Assembly: GCA_035631655.1 (NCBI GenBank)
Contig: DASQIH010000216.1
Span: forward strand, 1 to 64,000
DNA length: 64,000 bases
Direction of reading: 5' to 3'
Origin: Gp1-AA122 sp035631655
GTDB lineage: Bacteria > Acidobacteriota > Terriglobia > Terriglobales > Acidobacteriaceae
Below are positions 24,818 to 34,054 of the stretch, piece after piece. A program made the translations under genes and the position numbers. Numbering within the stretch: position 1 is the first letter of the stretch; every line of letters starts with the position of its first letter. The notes beneath the pieces are model-generated. The model was given only the letters and a program-made list of their open reading frames with translations. It was not told the DNA's origin and did not search any database.

Positions 24818-26080
24818 TCATCGCGAGAAACTAATGGAAACTGCATCATCCCCGAGGAAGCTGACGGTAATTTTCGTCTCCGCCTCGACGGCATGACCAT
24901 TTAGTTCGTAAGGACGGTATCGCCAGCGCCTGACGGCTCTTGCAGCGGCACCCGCGAGCCTACGATTACCACTTAGAATATCGACTTCGCTCACGGCGCC
25001 GTCGGTGCCGATCACCGCTCTCAAACTGACTTTTCCCGTTAGGGGACTGTCAATCACGGGATACTTAAAACCGCTCTCCGGCGCCTCCGCAATTTGCAAG
25101 CGCTCCGGCGGAGCTGGGCTCGGTGTCGTTTCTGGCGGCAGCACATGAACGATGGATGCGGTTGGTTGTTTCGGCAGCACAGGCATGATCGATGCGGCTG
25201 GTTGGCTCTCAAGCTGTTTGGAGCCAGCTAGCTGTACTGGCGCGCTGGAAGCAGGGCTCGCAATCGGCTGCTTGCTGACCATAGGCCTGGATGGCAGAAC
25301 TGCTTCTGGCTGAGCAGACACCGGATTCGCCGCAGGGGATTCGTGAGCCTCAGCCGCCACTTGCGGAGGCTTGATAGCCCGCGCGGGCCGGGCTTCCTGA
25401 AAATAAAGGAAAAGGCCGAGCGCCGCCGCGCCGCACCCGGCAGGCAGCACCCATCTCAGCGTTCTTCGGCTTCGTGGTGTCCCAGTATCTGGCTCCTCTA
25501 GCGCCCGGCGCCCTTTGTTGTTCTTGCTCCGTTCTGCAGGCTGTTCTTTTGCAGAGGGTATGTCCAAAACGTTCGCACCGTGTCTGGCCAAAGTCCCTAG
25601 AATCGACGGACTCTGAGCCGGATTGCTTGCGCGAACCGAGATCTCCCCGGCAGCAACGGCTCGGGGCGGGTCGAGCTCAGCCCTGGTCGCAGTCATCTCG
25701 ACTACGTTGCTCGCGGCCGCCACCGCCTGCGGTTTCACAGCTGGTATCGAAAAGGCATTCTCGATGACGCCGATGATTGGAAACCTGATAATCGGCCCCT
25801 TCACACTGACATCGGCGGTCTGGAACAGCTCTTCGGCTAGTCGCTGTTGGCGGCTATTCAGCACCTGCTTAGGCAGACTGTGGAAATTCCGGAACGTCCA
25901 GAGCAAGTAGAGGCTTTGCCAAAACGACGGCTTTGCATAAACTGAGCCGCCGCCGCTGCTGCGTAGTTCGACGCGGCCCGTGCGGATCTTCTGCGACACT
26001 GCACCCATGACGGCTTCACCCAGGAGTAGTTTCGTTGTGCCTTGAAAAGGGGGCCTGGCAACTTCGGGGGAGGACAGCAT
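24818..26080 (-). CDS. TonB-domain protein with cytoplasmic N-terminus
   Basis: 420 residues. A 195-residue N-terminal part is followed by a basic patch (RSRRTLRW) and one membrane helix (VLPAGCGAAALGLFLYF, about 210-226). A long Pro/Ala/Ser/Gln-rich spacer then leads to a C-terminal TonB fold (GKVSLRAVIGTDGAVSEVDILSG, AARAVRRWRYRPYELNGHAVEAETKI). The N-terminal region is much longer than in TonB proper, and no ExbB/ExbD are nearby, so it may not be an energy transducer. An internal ATG at 26008 is an alternative start. Its 5' end faces the PEP-enzyme-like gene at 26201, giving a shared divergent promoter region. Confidence 0.8.
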   Translation of the reverse strand: MLSSPEVARPPFQGTTKLLLGEAVMGAVSQKIRTGRVELRSSGGGSVYAKPSFWQSLYLLWTFRNFHSLPKQVLNSRQQRLAEELFQTADVSVKGPIIRFPIIGVIENAFSIPAVKPQAVAAASNVVEMTATRAELDPPRAVAAGEISVRASNPAQSPSILGTLARHGANVLDIPSAKEQPAERSKNNKGRRALEEPDTGTPRSRRTLRWVLPAGCGAAALGLFLYFQEARPARAIKPPQVAAEAHESPAANPVSAQPEAVLPSRPMVSKQPIASPASSAPVQLAGSKQLESQPAASIMPVLPKQPTASIVHVLPPETTPSPAPPERLQIAEAPESGFKYPVIDSPLTGKVSLRAVIGTDGAVSEVDILSGNRRLAGAAARAVRRWRYRPYELNGHAVEAETKITVSFLGDDAVSISFSR

Positions 26081-26200
26081 TATACCCCGAGAACGGCATA
26101 TTTTATCAGTGCTTCAGCCGGGTCGAAGCAAGCGTTTTCTTCCTCTGCCAGGATTCAGGACTGGACCGCAAATACCGCCAAAGACGTAGAATCGCCGTAT

Positions 26201-28867
26201 ATGGAACTACTCACCGAGACGCAGATCCTCGATTTCACGATCCGCGGGAACTACTTTAACCAGCACACTCTCTTATCGCGGAGGCAACGCGGTTCCGAGG
26301 TAAACGCGTTTCCGAGTCGCTCGGGATATTCTCCCCCGGTGGCGGAGTTCGAACTTCAGGACGGCACGAAAACCAGCACTCCTGTGAGGGAGATTGACAT
26401 CCCTCTGCTCTGCCAGGGTGACTTCGAGAAAGCAAAAGCGCATCTGCGCCTGATTCTGAACGCCCATCGAGGGGACGGCCAAGCCGCCAGGGACTTGCGT
26501 TCCGCAGAACCCCCTGACGTGGCCCGCGGTTCGGGCAGGCCTCAACCCGCCGAGAGCAGATTCGTCGTCCCCTCCACCAGCTCGGAAACTCACTCGGAGC
26601 GCGAGATAAGTCAAAAAGGGTTCGTGCTCCTGAAGTTAAGCCAGCAGGGCTATCCCGTCCCCGATTTTGTAGTGATGACCGCCGAGGCCTACAACGACCG
26701 TGCCCGTCTTGAAGACCATCTCGGAGAAGCCATCGAGCAACTCGAGACCCTCACCGGCCAAAAACTGGGAGCCTCCAATGCTCCCCTGCTCTTCGCCATG
26801 CGCTGTGCCACCGCCCAATACATTCCCGGGATCATGACTACCTTCCTCAATGTGGGCGTCACGGAAAGCACGTTGCCTTGCCTGGAAAAAATGTATGGTC
26901 CGCTTGCCACCCGCAAGATCTTCCTCAACAACTTGAGAAATCTCTATAGCTCTCTCGAACACGAGGACCACGCGGCGATAACCAGCGCCGTGCGCTGGGA
27001 CCTGCCTGCAGAAGAAGTCAGGCGCTGGATAGAGCGGCTGTCGGAGATTGTCAGAAAACATGACAGGAAACTTATTGAGGACGCCTTTTATCAAGCCGCC
27101 TTTTTCGTAAGGCAGTCCTATAAACACTTCGAAGAGAACCAGGAACTGATTGTCACGTTATGCCGGGGAACCGAACATCATCCCTGCCTGATTCTGCAGA
27201 AGATGGTCTGCACGGTGCGCGACGATCAGGCCTACGCCGGGGTCCTGTCCAGCCGCCATACTCAGAGCGGCTTAGGCGTGGAACTCCAAACCGCGCACAA
27301 CATTTTCGGCGAAGAAATGATGACGGGAACGGCAGAGATTCAGTCCACCGTTTTCGAAGACAGGCAGAACATTAAGAATTCCTTTCCTGCCGTGCACCAC
27401 TTCGTCCCGCATCTGGCCGAGCTGGAAAAAGAGTTTGAGTCGCCAGTCACCATCGAGTTCGCGGTGGAAGCGACAAACCGATATCAGTGGTTCGCTCTCC
27501 TGCAACTCAACGAAACGGGAATGTCGGGCCGAGCCGCCCTCACGTCCGTTGTGGACCTGCATAAGTCCGGCGCAATATCGAAGAGACGCGTGACCGAGCT
27601 CATCCGGCCCTATCACATCAAGCAGCTTACCAGCGACACCATCGACCAGGAGGTTTTCAAAACGCTCAACACCTTCTGTTCTGGCGTGGCCGTTCTGCCC
27701 AGGTCCGCAGTTTCGGCGCGTGTCTATTTCACGGGCGACGCCGCTTTGGGAGCTAAGACCCAGGGCGAGAGAGTATGCCTTTGCAAAAAGACCTTTGTTC
27801 CCACCGACACGGTCGTGATGCGGGAAGTAGATGCCATCATCAGCCTGACCTCGGCCGCTATTCACGTGGTCACCATTTGTCAGAGCCTCGGTATCCCCGC
27901 GCTTCTGAATCTTGAGAAAAACGGCGTCTCCTTGCTGCCAGATGGAAGACTGGTTAACTCCTCGGGAAGGCAAATTAAGGAAGGAGAATGGATCACCATC
28001 TCCTCTAGGCGCAGAGCGATTTACGAAGGCAAAGCAAAGTTCACACCGGCCCGGCTCCTTCGCTACATGAAGGGAGAACCGGTCGAGATGGACGAGGAAG
28101 AGCGCAAAGCGTTCGCTTCGATTGCTTACGCCTACCGCTATTACCAGCAACTGGTGCGGGGTCTGACCGTCGAGCAGATCTCCACTCTCAGCGAAGTCAC
28201 CCGGCTGGTAAACTTCGAACTGAGAGGCGATTCAGACGAGGCGAAGGAACTGGTAAACGGCTGGTTCGATGACCGTGAAACGCTCTACACAGAAGAGGTC
28301 CTCAAGAGCGATATCGGCGACCACCTGGGACAAAGCAATGTCTTCGACATGCTGACCCTCGACCGGAAAATCAGGTTCTTCAAGGGCGCTCTGGCCAAAT
28401 GCTCCCGCGAACGCATCTCCGGCTACGAGGCAGGTGCTTTTATGCTGGGCCGGTTTTTGTCACAGCGCTATTCCGCGGCTTTCTGGAAACGTTTCAGCCC
28501 TTCAGAAATCGGTCTGCTGGTCAACGAGTGGGTTCTTTTCGAAAAGTACATGCAGCTTCTGCACAACGTGGGCGAGAGGAAAGTGCTGCAGGCCCGAAAG
28601 AAGATTCTGAAGGAAGGACTCGACAAGCTCTACATTCATCCCGGCTATGTGCAATCCCTCATCACCCTGAAACTGAGCGGCGCGCGCTTAGAGGAGGTGA
28701 AAAGCTCCTTGCCGGAATGGAGCGACCCCCAGTCCGCGCTGGTGCTGGAGCTTCTCGGGCAGCCGTACCGCGTTTTCTACAATTTCAATGCCGAGTGGTC
28801 CGTCGGCGAACTGAAAAAGATCTGCCGGGGCGAAAACCTGCCAGTTCCCGGACCGGACGATACCTAA
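26201..28867 (+). CDS. PEP-synthase/PPDK-like phosphotransferase with unusual C-terminus
   Basis: 888 residues from ATG 26201; an open frame extends upstream to a TTG at 26042 but would overlap the divergent gene. After about 140 residues of unknown type comes the ATP-grasp part of pyruvate phosphate dikinases (KGFVLLKLSQQGYPVPDFVV, then PGIMTTFLNVGV, then GEEMMTGTAEIQ). The phosphohistidine domain follows, where H555 in AIHVVTICQSLGIPALLN matches the catalytic His of HAA.VAR.LGIPA. The usual PEP/pyruvate TIM barrel is absent; instead there are about 300 helical residues. The acceptor of the phosphate is therefore unknown. It ends tail-to-tail with the enolase fusion, with stop codons overlapping. 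Confidence 0.8.
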   Translation: MELLTETQILDFTIRGNYFNQHTLLSRRQRGSEVNAFPSRSGYSPPVAEFELQDGTKTSTPVREIDIPLLCQGDFEKAKAHLRLILNAHRGDGQAARDLRSAEPPDVARGSGRPQPAESRFVVPSTSSETHSEREISQKGFVLLKLSQQGYPVPDFVVMTAEAYNDRARLEDHLGEAIEQLETLTGQKLGASNAPLLFAMRCATAQYIPGIMTTFLNVGVTESTLPCLEKMYGPLATRKIFLNNLRNLYSSLEHEDHAAITSAVRWDLPAEEVRRWIERLSEIVRKHDRKLIEDAFYQAAFFVRQSYKHFEENQELIVTLCRGTEHHPCLILQKMVCTVRDDQAYAGVLSSRHTQSGLGVELQTAHNIFGEEMMTGTAEIQSTVFEDRQNIKNSFPAVHHFVPHLAELEKEFESPVTIEFAVEATNRYQWFALLQLNETGMSGRAALTSVVDLHKSGAISKRRVTELIRPYHIKQLTSDTIDQEVFKTLNTFCSGVAVLPRSAVSARVYFTGDAALGAKTQGERVCLCKKTFVPTDTVVMREVDAIISLTSAAIHVVTICQSLGIPALLNLEKNGVSLLPDGRLVNSSGRQIKEGEWITISSRRRAIYEGKAKFTPARLLRYMKGEPVEMDEEERKAFASIAYAYRYYQQLVRGLTVEQISTLSEVTRLVNFELRGDSDEAKELVNGWFDDRETLYTEEVLKSDIGDHLGQSNVFDMLTLDRKIRFFKGALAKCSRERISGYEAGAFMLGRFLSQRYSAAFWKRFSPSEIGLLVNEWVLFEKYMQLLHNVGERKVLQARKKILKEGLDKLYIHPGYVQSLITLKLSGARLEEVKSSLPEWSDPQSALVLELLGQPYRVFYNFNAEWSVGELKKICRGENLPVPGPDDT

Positions 28868-31302
28868 TCGGCGTGCACCGCGGTTGGAACCGCTGCCTCG
28901 GATTTGATCCCGTACAGATAATCGCGCTCAATGGCCGATTCCAACTCGCGAAGCACCTCGGGAAGTTCCACCCCGTCGCGCGCGGCAATCAGGCGCCCGA
29001 GCGCAAGGGACAGGGAAAGCACGGCATTCATGCCGAGATTCGCCTTCCGCTGCATGATTGCGATTCTCTCTTCCGGAGAGGCGCCGCGGTCGATTTTTCC
29101 TCGTTTGACCGCCAGATCCAGTTCGATCAGCAGAAGCTCCCGGTCAATGTCGGCCAGGGTGCCCAGCGCCGAGATCTTCTGCCCCAGAAAGCGCGGCGCT
29201 ACGATTTCTGTTACGTTGGCCACGGCGTTCAAACACCCCTTACCGCCGTAGCGCTTAGCTCGTACCCAGAGATCGGCCAGTTCCCGATTTTCCTTGGTGA
29301 TCGTCTCCGCCTTCACGTGCTCAGCGAAGCGGTAAGTTTTTTCTCTCTCTTTGTAAACGAAATAATTCGGGAACTTCCGCGTGAGCGGGTTGGCTTCAAT
29401 AATGCTATCCACCAGGTGGATGGCCTCATCTGTTCCGGCGGAGGTCCCCAGCGGTGTGGCCGCGCAGAACTTCATTCCATTGTCGAGCATCACCACCACA
29501 CCCACGGTCGGTATCCCGGCATTGGTGGGTTCCTCGTGCGCGGAGATGTCCGCAATGATGAGATCGGGATCGAGCTTGCGGGTGATCTTCGTGCCTTTCT
29601 GCGCCAGCTCGATCAGTTCGACGATACGGCTGTATTTGACCAGCCGCTCTGTGTTTGCTCCTCCTCCGCATTTCAGACCGAGCGCGCCAACCGCGAAACT
29701 GATGTCGGCTTCCATGACTTCATTGGGTGATTTGGACCGGTGAGAGACCACCAGCGCGAGACCCTTCTCCTTGGCCATACGGGTGGCAAGCAGGGTCTCA
29801 CTCATCGTGCCGATCTGGTTGGCCTTAATGAGGGCAGTATTGATGAGCCCTTCCTCTGCGCATCTTTGAATTGTCGAATCCTTGGTCGTAACCAGATCGT
29901 CGCCAATGATCAGAATCTCCTGATCGAGATTCTTCATCAGTTTCTTCCAGCCTTCGTAGTCGTCTTCCGCGAGCGGATCTTCCAGAGAAACAATGGGATA
30001 CTTCTGCACCCAACGCGTGTAGAGCTCGACCAGCTCGTCCGTGGTCATGACCTTCGGATCCTCGGCTCTCCAGAACAAATATTGGCCGACAGAATCTTTT
30101 TCTCCGGTCTTCTCCCGGTAAGCATTGCTGAGCTCGCTGGCTGCGGGATCGAGCGCCAGGACAACATCGCGGTCGGGGACAAAGCCGCATTCTTCAATCG
30201 CTTGAACGGCGACGCGCAGCGCTCGCTCCTCAGGGAGTATGTCACCTTCTTGCCGTGCATAGGAGGCTACAATGCCCCCCTCCAGTCCAATGCCTACGAA
30301 ATTCAGCCCTTCTGAATCCTGGATGATTTGAATAGCCCGGCTCTGCAGGAGGTTAGTGACTCGTTGCGCTTCGATGTAATCCCTCGCAGTGAGCGGAAGG
30401 AACATCAGCTCCTGAAAGCTCAAGTTCCCGCCCATTTCTTCCGTGTGACGCCCTCCCATGATGGAATTCCTGAACTCCCAGGGAGCAAACACAATTCTTC
30501 CATTCGGCAACTCGACCTCCTGAAGCCGATGCAAACGGAGCTTGCGCCGAAGCACCGAGGGCTTTACCGAACGCGCCTCTTCTGTCGTGCGGGCAGGTTC
30601 CCCCGCCTTCACCTCTGCCGCCCTTGCCGCCGCCTCTTGCTGCCGGCTCAGGAATGCCCGGTATTTTCCCGGGTCGGAAAGAAGGAAATCGAAGAGCGCT
30701 ACCACTCCAATGGTGAAGAGAAATCTTCCGGCGTAGACAGCGAAAGGAACACCGCCGTACATCCCCAGCAAGATCAGAATAATTCCCGGCAGGAACGTGG
30801 ACTGGCTGAGCACTTTGCTGGCCCGCGGTCCAGCAGCCGCCACCGCCAGGTTCTGCGTCTTGACGCTCGGGTGATAGCTTCCCGCTTCCTTATTGACTCC
30901 CTTGAAGGTCCCATACGGGATCTTCACGAACATCGCGAGATACCAGAGCCATCTGCGCAGCCCGCCCTGGTTCATCCTCTCCTGAGCAGGACCCTCCAGC
31001 TCGGGTCTCAGATTGTTGGTTTTCACCGCCGCCAGGTAGTGGCCAATCTCATGAATCGCAATATTGGAATGCCATGCCACATACCACATCACGCAGGAGA
31101 TCGTGACCTCGACGCTCAGGAACATCTGCCGGATTACATCGAATCTTGAAGCGATGCCCGGGGAGATGCTGAGCAGCGAGGTCAGGAACGCGGCGTGGAA
31201 GGAGACCAACTTGTGGTTGGCAATGATCCAGCCCCGGTCCAGTCCGGGCATTTCTCTTTCTTGTGGAATAAACCTAACCAGGAGGGTTCTTAGAAAGTTC
31301 AT
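28864..31302 (-). CDS. Membrane metallopeptidase-like domain fused to a circularly permuted enolase
   Basis: 812 residues. Residues 1-230 are membrane-embedded with a zinc motif HEIGH (84-88) and an AAAGP segment (155-159), as in M50 site-2-type peptidases. From about 278 there is an enolase barrel with all key residues: H286, E298, E341, metal ligands D385, E441, D468, then K493, the SHRS loop (520-523) and K544. The enolase N-terminal domain, which normally comes first, follows the barrel (about 597-800: TVGVVVMLDNG, the LGTSAGTDEA loop, KGCLNAVANVTEIV, GMNAVLSLSLAL). Enolase activity (2-phosphoglycerate to PEP) at the membrane seems possible; peptidase activity is uncertain because the third zinc ligand is not clear. 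Confidence 0.85.
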   Translation of the reverse strand: MNFLRTLLVRFIPQEREMPGLDRGWIIANHKLVSFHAAFLTSLLSISPGIASRFDVIRQMFLSVEVTISCVMWYVAWHSNIAIHEIGHYLAAVKTNNLRPELEGPAQERMNQGGLRRWLWYLAMFVKIPYGTFKGVNKEAGSYHPSVKTQNLAVAAAGPRASKVLSQSTFLPGIILILLGMYGGVPFAVYAGRFLFTIGVVALFDFLLSDPGKYRAFLSRQQEAAARAAEVKAGEPARTTEEARSVKPSVLRRKLRLHRLQEVELPNGRIVFAPWEFRNSIMGGRHTEEMGGNLSFQELMFLPLTARDYIEAQRVTNLLQSRAIQIIQDSEGLNFVGIGLEGGIVASYARQEGDILPEERALRVAVQAIEECGFVPDRDVVLALDPAASELSNAYREKTGEKDSVGQYLFWRAEDPKVMTTDELVELYTRWVQKYPIVSLEDPLAEDDYEGWKKLMKNLDQEILIIGDDLVTTKDSTIQRCAEEGLINTALIKANQIGTMSETLLATRMAKEKGLALVVSHRSKSPNEVMEADISFAVGALGLKCGGGANTERLVKYSRIVELIELAQKGTKITRKLDPDLIIADISAHEEPTNAGIPTVGVVVMLDNGMKFCAATPLGTSAGTDEAIHLVDSIIEANPLTRKFPNYFVYKEREKTYRFAEHVKAETITKENRELADLWVRAKRYGGKGCLNAVANVTEIVAPRFLGQKISALGTLADIDRELLLIELDLAVKRGKIDRGASPEERIAIMQRKANLGMNAVLSLSLALGRLIAARDGVELPEVLRELESAIERDYLYGIKSEAAVPTAVHAD

Positions 31303-31586
31303 GAATATGTCCCTCAGAACTATGGAAGATAATTGAGCACATCGACTGCCTGAGATTCTCAGTCCGGAACGGGAGATCCTGCTGCCGGTACCATCAAATC
31401 AGAGGGTTCGACGTAAAGCGAGCCCATCATTACTACCCGCTTTACTGTACTTCTTTTCCTGGCATTTCCACTTGGACTGACGTCACAGTGTTGTGTGACA
31501 GGTATCACAGCTGAGGATGGCTGAGGCTTGCTTTCCAGGCACGGCACGCGAGATCCCTTCGACTCCCCTCGTTGCACTCGGGTCGC
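31303..31586. other. Regulatory gap between the cyclase and enolase-fusion genes
   Basis: It holds the CRP-like sites at 31482-31509 and, beside the cyclase 3' end, an inverted partial family A repeat (31545-31586). No gene is seen. Confidence 0.5.
31482..31509. promoter_or_regulatory. CRP-type palindromes, three evenly spaced half-sites
   Basis: TGTGA-N6-TCACA (31494-31509) is a perfect match to the CRP consensus half-sites. The left half-site also pairs with an upstream GTCACA, giving GTCACA-N6-TGTGAC (31482-31499). The three half-sites are 11 bases apart. They lie about 190 bases upstream of the enolase-fusion start and just after the nucleotidyl cyclase gene. Confidence 0.5.
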
Positions 31587-33809
31587 TCACACGCTCGCGG
31601 CGCCTTCCTCCCCCAGCATCGCGTAAATGGTGGGATTGGAGCACACTTCGTAATACGAGCGGTCGGTCCAGCAGCGGAAGGCCGAGTTACGAGGATCAAT
31701 TTGCGGGATTCGACTTTCGCGCACCACGATTTTACGGAAGATATCGCTGCCCACGGGAACCATCCCGCTATACAGACGGTAGCGCTCGTTTCCCCATAGC
31801 GCTGGTACATCGAGGTGGCGCGCTTCCAGGGAAATCTCTTTCTGCAGTCTGCCGAAGGCGGCGGCGCTGATGCGTATGCCGTTCAGGTTGTAACTCATCA
31901 TGAAATCATCGGCGTTTTCCCCGGCATCGGCATCGCTGACCATCTGGAATGCATAAACGTTGAACAGGCTCTCCAGCGGTTCCACTGCTTTGCGCGCCCG
32001 CTTGCTGCACGAGGATAGGCGATCGCTCTCGTTGAGCGCATCGGAGATCATGATGCGCTGCTCGCCGTCCATCAGGTACAGCGGCGCAGAATCCTGAAAA
32101 CAGACTCCGATGCCCAACTCCAGTGGGGGTAAGCCCGCGCGCTGCAGCAAATGGTTGTACCCGCGAACAATGTCCAGTATTTCGCGTGCCAGCACGCAAG
32201 CCCGGCTCACCGCCAGCCCCGGTTGGCCCTCCTTTGTGAGCAGCGCCAGAATCATGGCGTCGCCTTCCAGAAAAACCTTGGTCGCGCCGTACTTGGGCAG
32301 CAGTTTATAGACTGGATCAAAAAAATTAAGGCTGAAGTAAGACGCGGGATTCAGCCCCCGCTCCATCAGCGATCGCGTCAGGCGGGTAGAGTCGCGGATA
32401 TCAGCCTTGATGATCACGTGGTTAAGGATCTTTTCCTCTGTAGGCCGTTGTTCGTCAGGCAAGAGAAACTCGTACAAAGTGCCGTTGACATAAGAGAGTT
32501 CCCGCAGCTTTTCGTTGCCGATATGGTTGACGCTATCGAGCGCCGAGTTGAGCGCCTCCAGGCGCCGCAGATCGCGATGGTAGCGGAGGAAATCGCGAAG
32601 AAAGCGCCCGGCAATCTTCGCCCGTTCCACACCATGGCAATTCGAGACGCGTTCCACCGCGGCGAAGAAGCTATCGGTGGAAAGGCGGCCGTGCTGCTGG
32701 ATCAGCTTCTCCACCCGGTCGCATTCCACCCGCGACACCAGTCCGTTCTTCAATTGCTGCGCATTGATACGCGGCGAATACTCAGATAAGAGCGGCATCA
32801 CCTCGTAGGAAGCGATGACGTGCTCCATGACTCTGGCGTCCTCGAGCAATTTCACCCATAGAGCTAATCTTGCTTCCTGCGTGCGTCCCTGGCTGGTGGC
32901 CGTGTCCGGGGTCCCGCCCGCAACTAATTCCTGAGCATTTTCCGGGGAATTGAGCCAGCCGTCGAGCACACTCGTATCCTTGGCGTCCTTGCCGAGATCA
33001 AGCATTTGCAGGAAAGTACAGGCGATCTCGTGCATTTGGGGAAAGCGGTCAGGATCGCGGTCCCAATTGCCCAACATGACATAGTGATCGGCATTGATGT
33101 AATCGTCGCGCCCATCGTCGGTAAAAATCAGCCGATTGATGAACAACCGGTAATCCGCTCCTGCGATATCACCGAACAGGGACCGCCGCATGCGGGTCAA
33201 CGTTTCCTTTTCGATCTCCTGTAAACTCTGGAACAGATCCTGTCCGGCTTTGCGCAGCACGGTCTTCTTGGCAACCTGGAAAGCGGCTACGCGCTCGCGA
33301 AACTCGACTCCCGTCTGCTGGCGGACGCCTTCATAACTCTTCAGCATCATGCGACAGCGTTCCAGTACTTGGGCAAATTGGCCCACCAGTTCGGCGCGCA
33401 AGAATTTGATCACTGCCAGCCTCGCCAGTAGATCCACGGCAATATTGCCCTCTGCCTTGGCGCGGTTGAGAGCGGCCACCTGCAATTCCATCAGCAGAGA
33501 CTTTATTTCCGTGGGTTCGGGCTTACGACGGGCCGAGGCAGATTTGAAACCTGTGAACTTCCTGCTCCCCGCGAAGGTGGGAGTATCGGTTGTGAGGACA
33601 CGTTCCACGTCGCCATGGCGGGCGATCAGACGCGCAATCTGCAGGCGCACCTGCTCCACGAGCTTGGGGCTGAGATAAACGTCGTGCCGGAGATTATCGA
33701 CCCCGGCGGCCAGGCCCTCCAGAGTCAGTTGGGGCCTGTAACTCGAGAGTGCAGGTCGCTCTGCCGCATCACTGGAGTGCCCGAGTTTGAAGATGGGAAT
33801 TCGGGGCAT
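31587..33809 (-). CDS. Class III nucleotidyl cyclase-like protein with long N-terminal region
   Basis: 740 residues. The first 460 residues are helical, charged and unrecognised. At about 464-620 there is a class III cyclase fold: HVIIKADIRDSTRLTRSL with the first metal Asp (D470), then KVFLEGDAMILALL with the second (D517), and LELGIGVCFQ. Both metal-binding Asp are present, so cAMP or cGMP synthesis is plausible, but substrate-specifying residues cannot be judged by eye. There is no membrane span. It lies upstream of the enolase fusion on the same strand, 284 bases away, with a CRP-like site in between. Confidence 0.75.
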   Translation of the reverse strand: MPRIPIFKLGHSSDAAERPALSSYRPQLTLEGLAAGVDNLRHDVYLSPKLVEQVRLQIARLIARHGDVERVLTTDTPTFAGSRKFTGFKSASARRKPEPTEIKSLLMELQVAALNRAKAEGNIAVDLLARLAVIKFLRAELVGQFAQVLERCRMMLKSYEGVRQQTGVEFRERVAAFQVAKKTVLRKAGQDLFQSLQEIEKETLTRMRRSLFGDIAGADYRLFINRLIFTDDGRDDYINADHYVMLGNWDRDPDRFPQMHEIACTFLQMLDLGKDAKDTSVLDGWLNSPENAQELVAGGTPDTATSQGRTQEARLALWVKLLEDARVMEHVIASYEVMPLLSEYSPRINAQQLKNGLVSRVECDRVEKLIQQHGRLSTDSFFAAVERVSNCHGVERAKIAGRFLRDFLRYHRDLRRLEALNSALDSVNHIGNEKLRELSYVNGTLYEFLLPDEQRPTEEKILNHVIIKADIRDSTRLTRSLMERGLNPASYFSLNFFDPVYKLLPKYGATKVFLEGDAMILALLTKEGQPGLAVSRACVLAREILDIVRGYNHLLQRAGLPPLELGIGVCFQDSAPLYLMDGEQRIMISDALNESDRLSSCSKRARKAVEPLESLFNVYAFQMVSDADAGENADDFMMSYNLNGIRISAAAFGRLQKEISLEARHLDVPALWGNERYRLYSGMVPVGSDIFRKIVVRESRIPQIDPRNSAFRCWTDRSYYEVCSNPTIYAMLGEEGAASV

Positions 33810-34054
33810 GCGGGATGGTTGCGGCGTAACCTCGCAAGTCTGCGCTCCGCGGGAAAATGCACAGTGCGGGCGCCGGAATTGTGCCGCCCGCGAACGTGTA
33901 TTCTCCTCGGAAGCTGCTGATTTAGCTGCCGATAGGTCGAGCCTAGCACCTGGGCTCGAGGCACAAAAGGTTACTCAAGTTACCAGCAAGGCTTAAGTTG
34001 AGGATACGAAGACACGAAAGATGCGCTAGTCCGAAGCCTCCGGTGTAAGGTGGA

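Noticed and set aside
28399..29730. 443-codon + strand frame
   Set aside because: Antisense to the enolase fusion and overlapping the PPDK-like gene in another frame; no domain seen.
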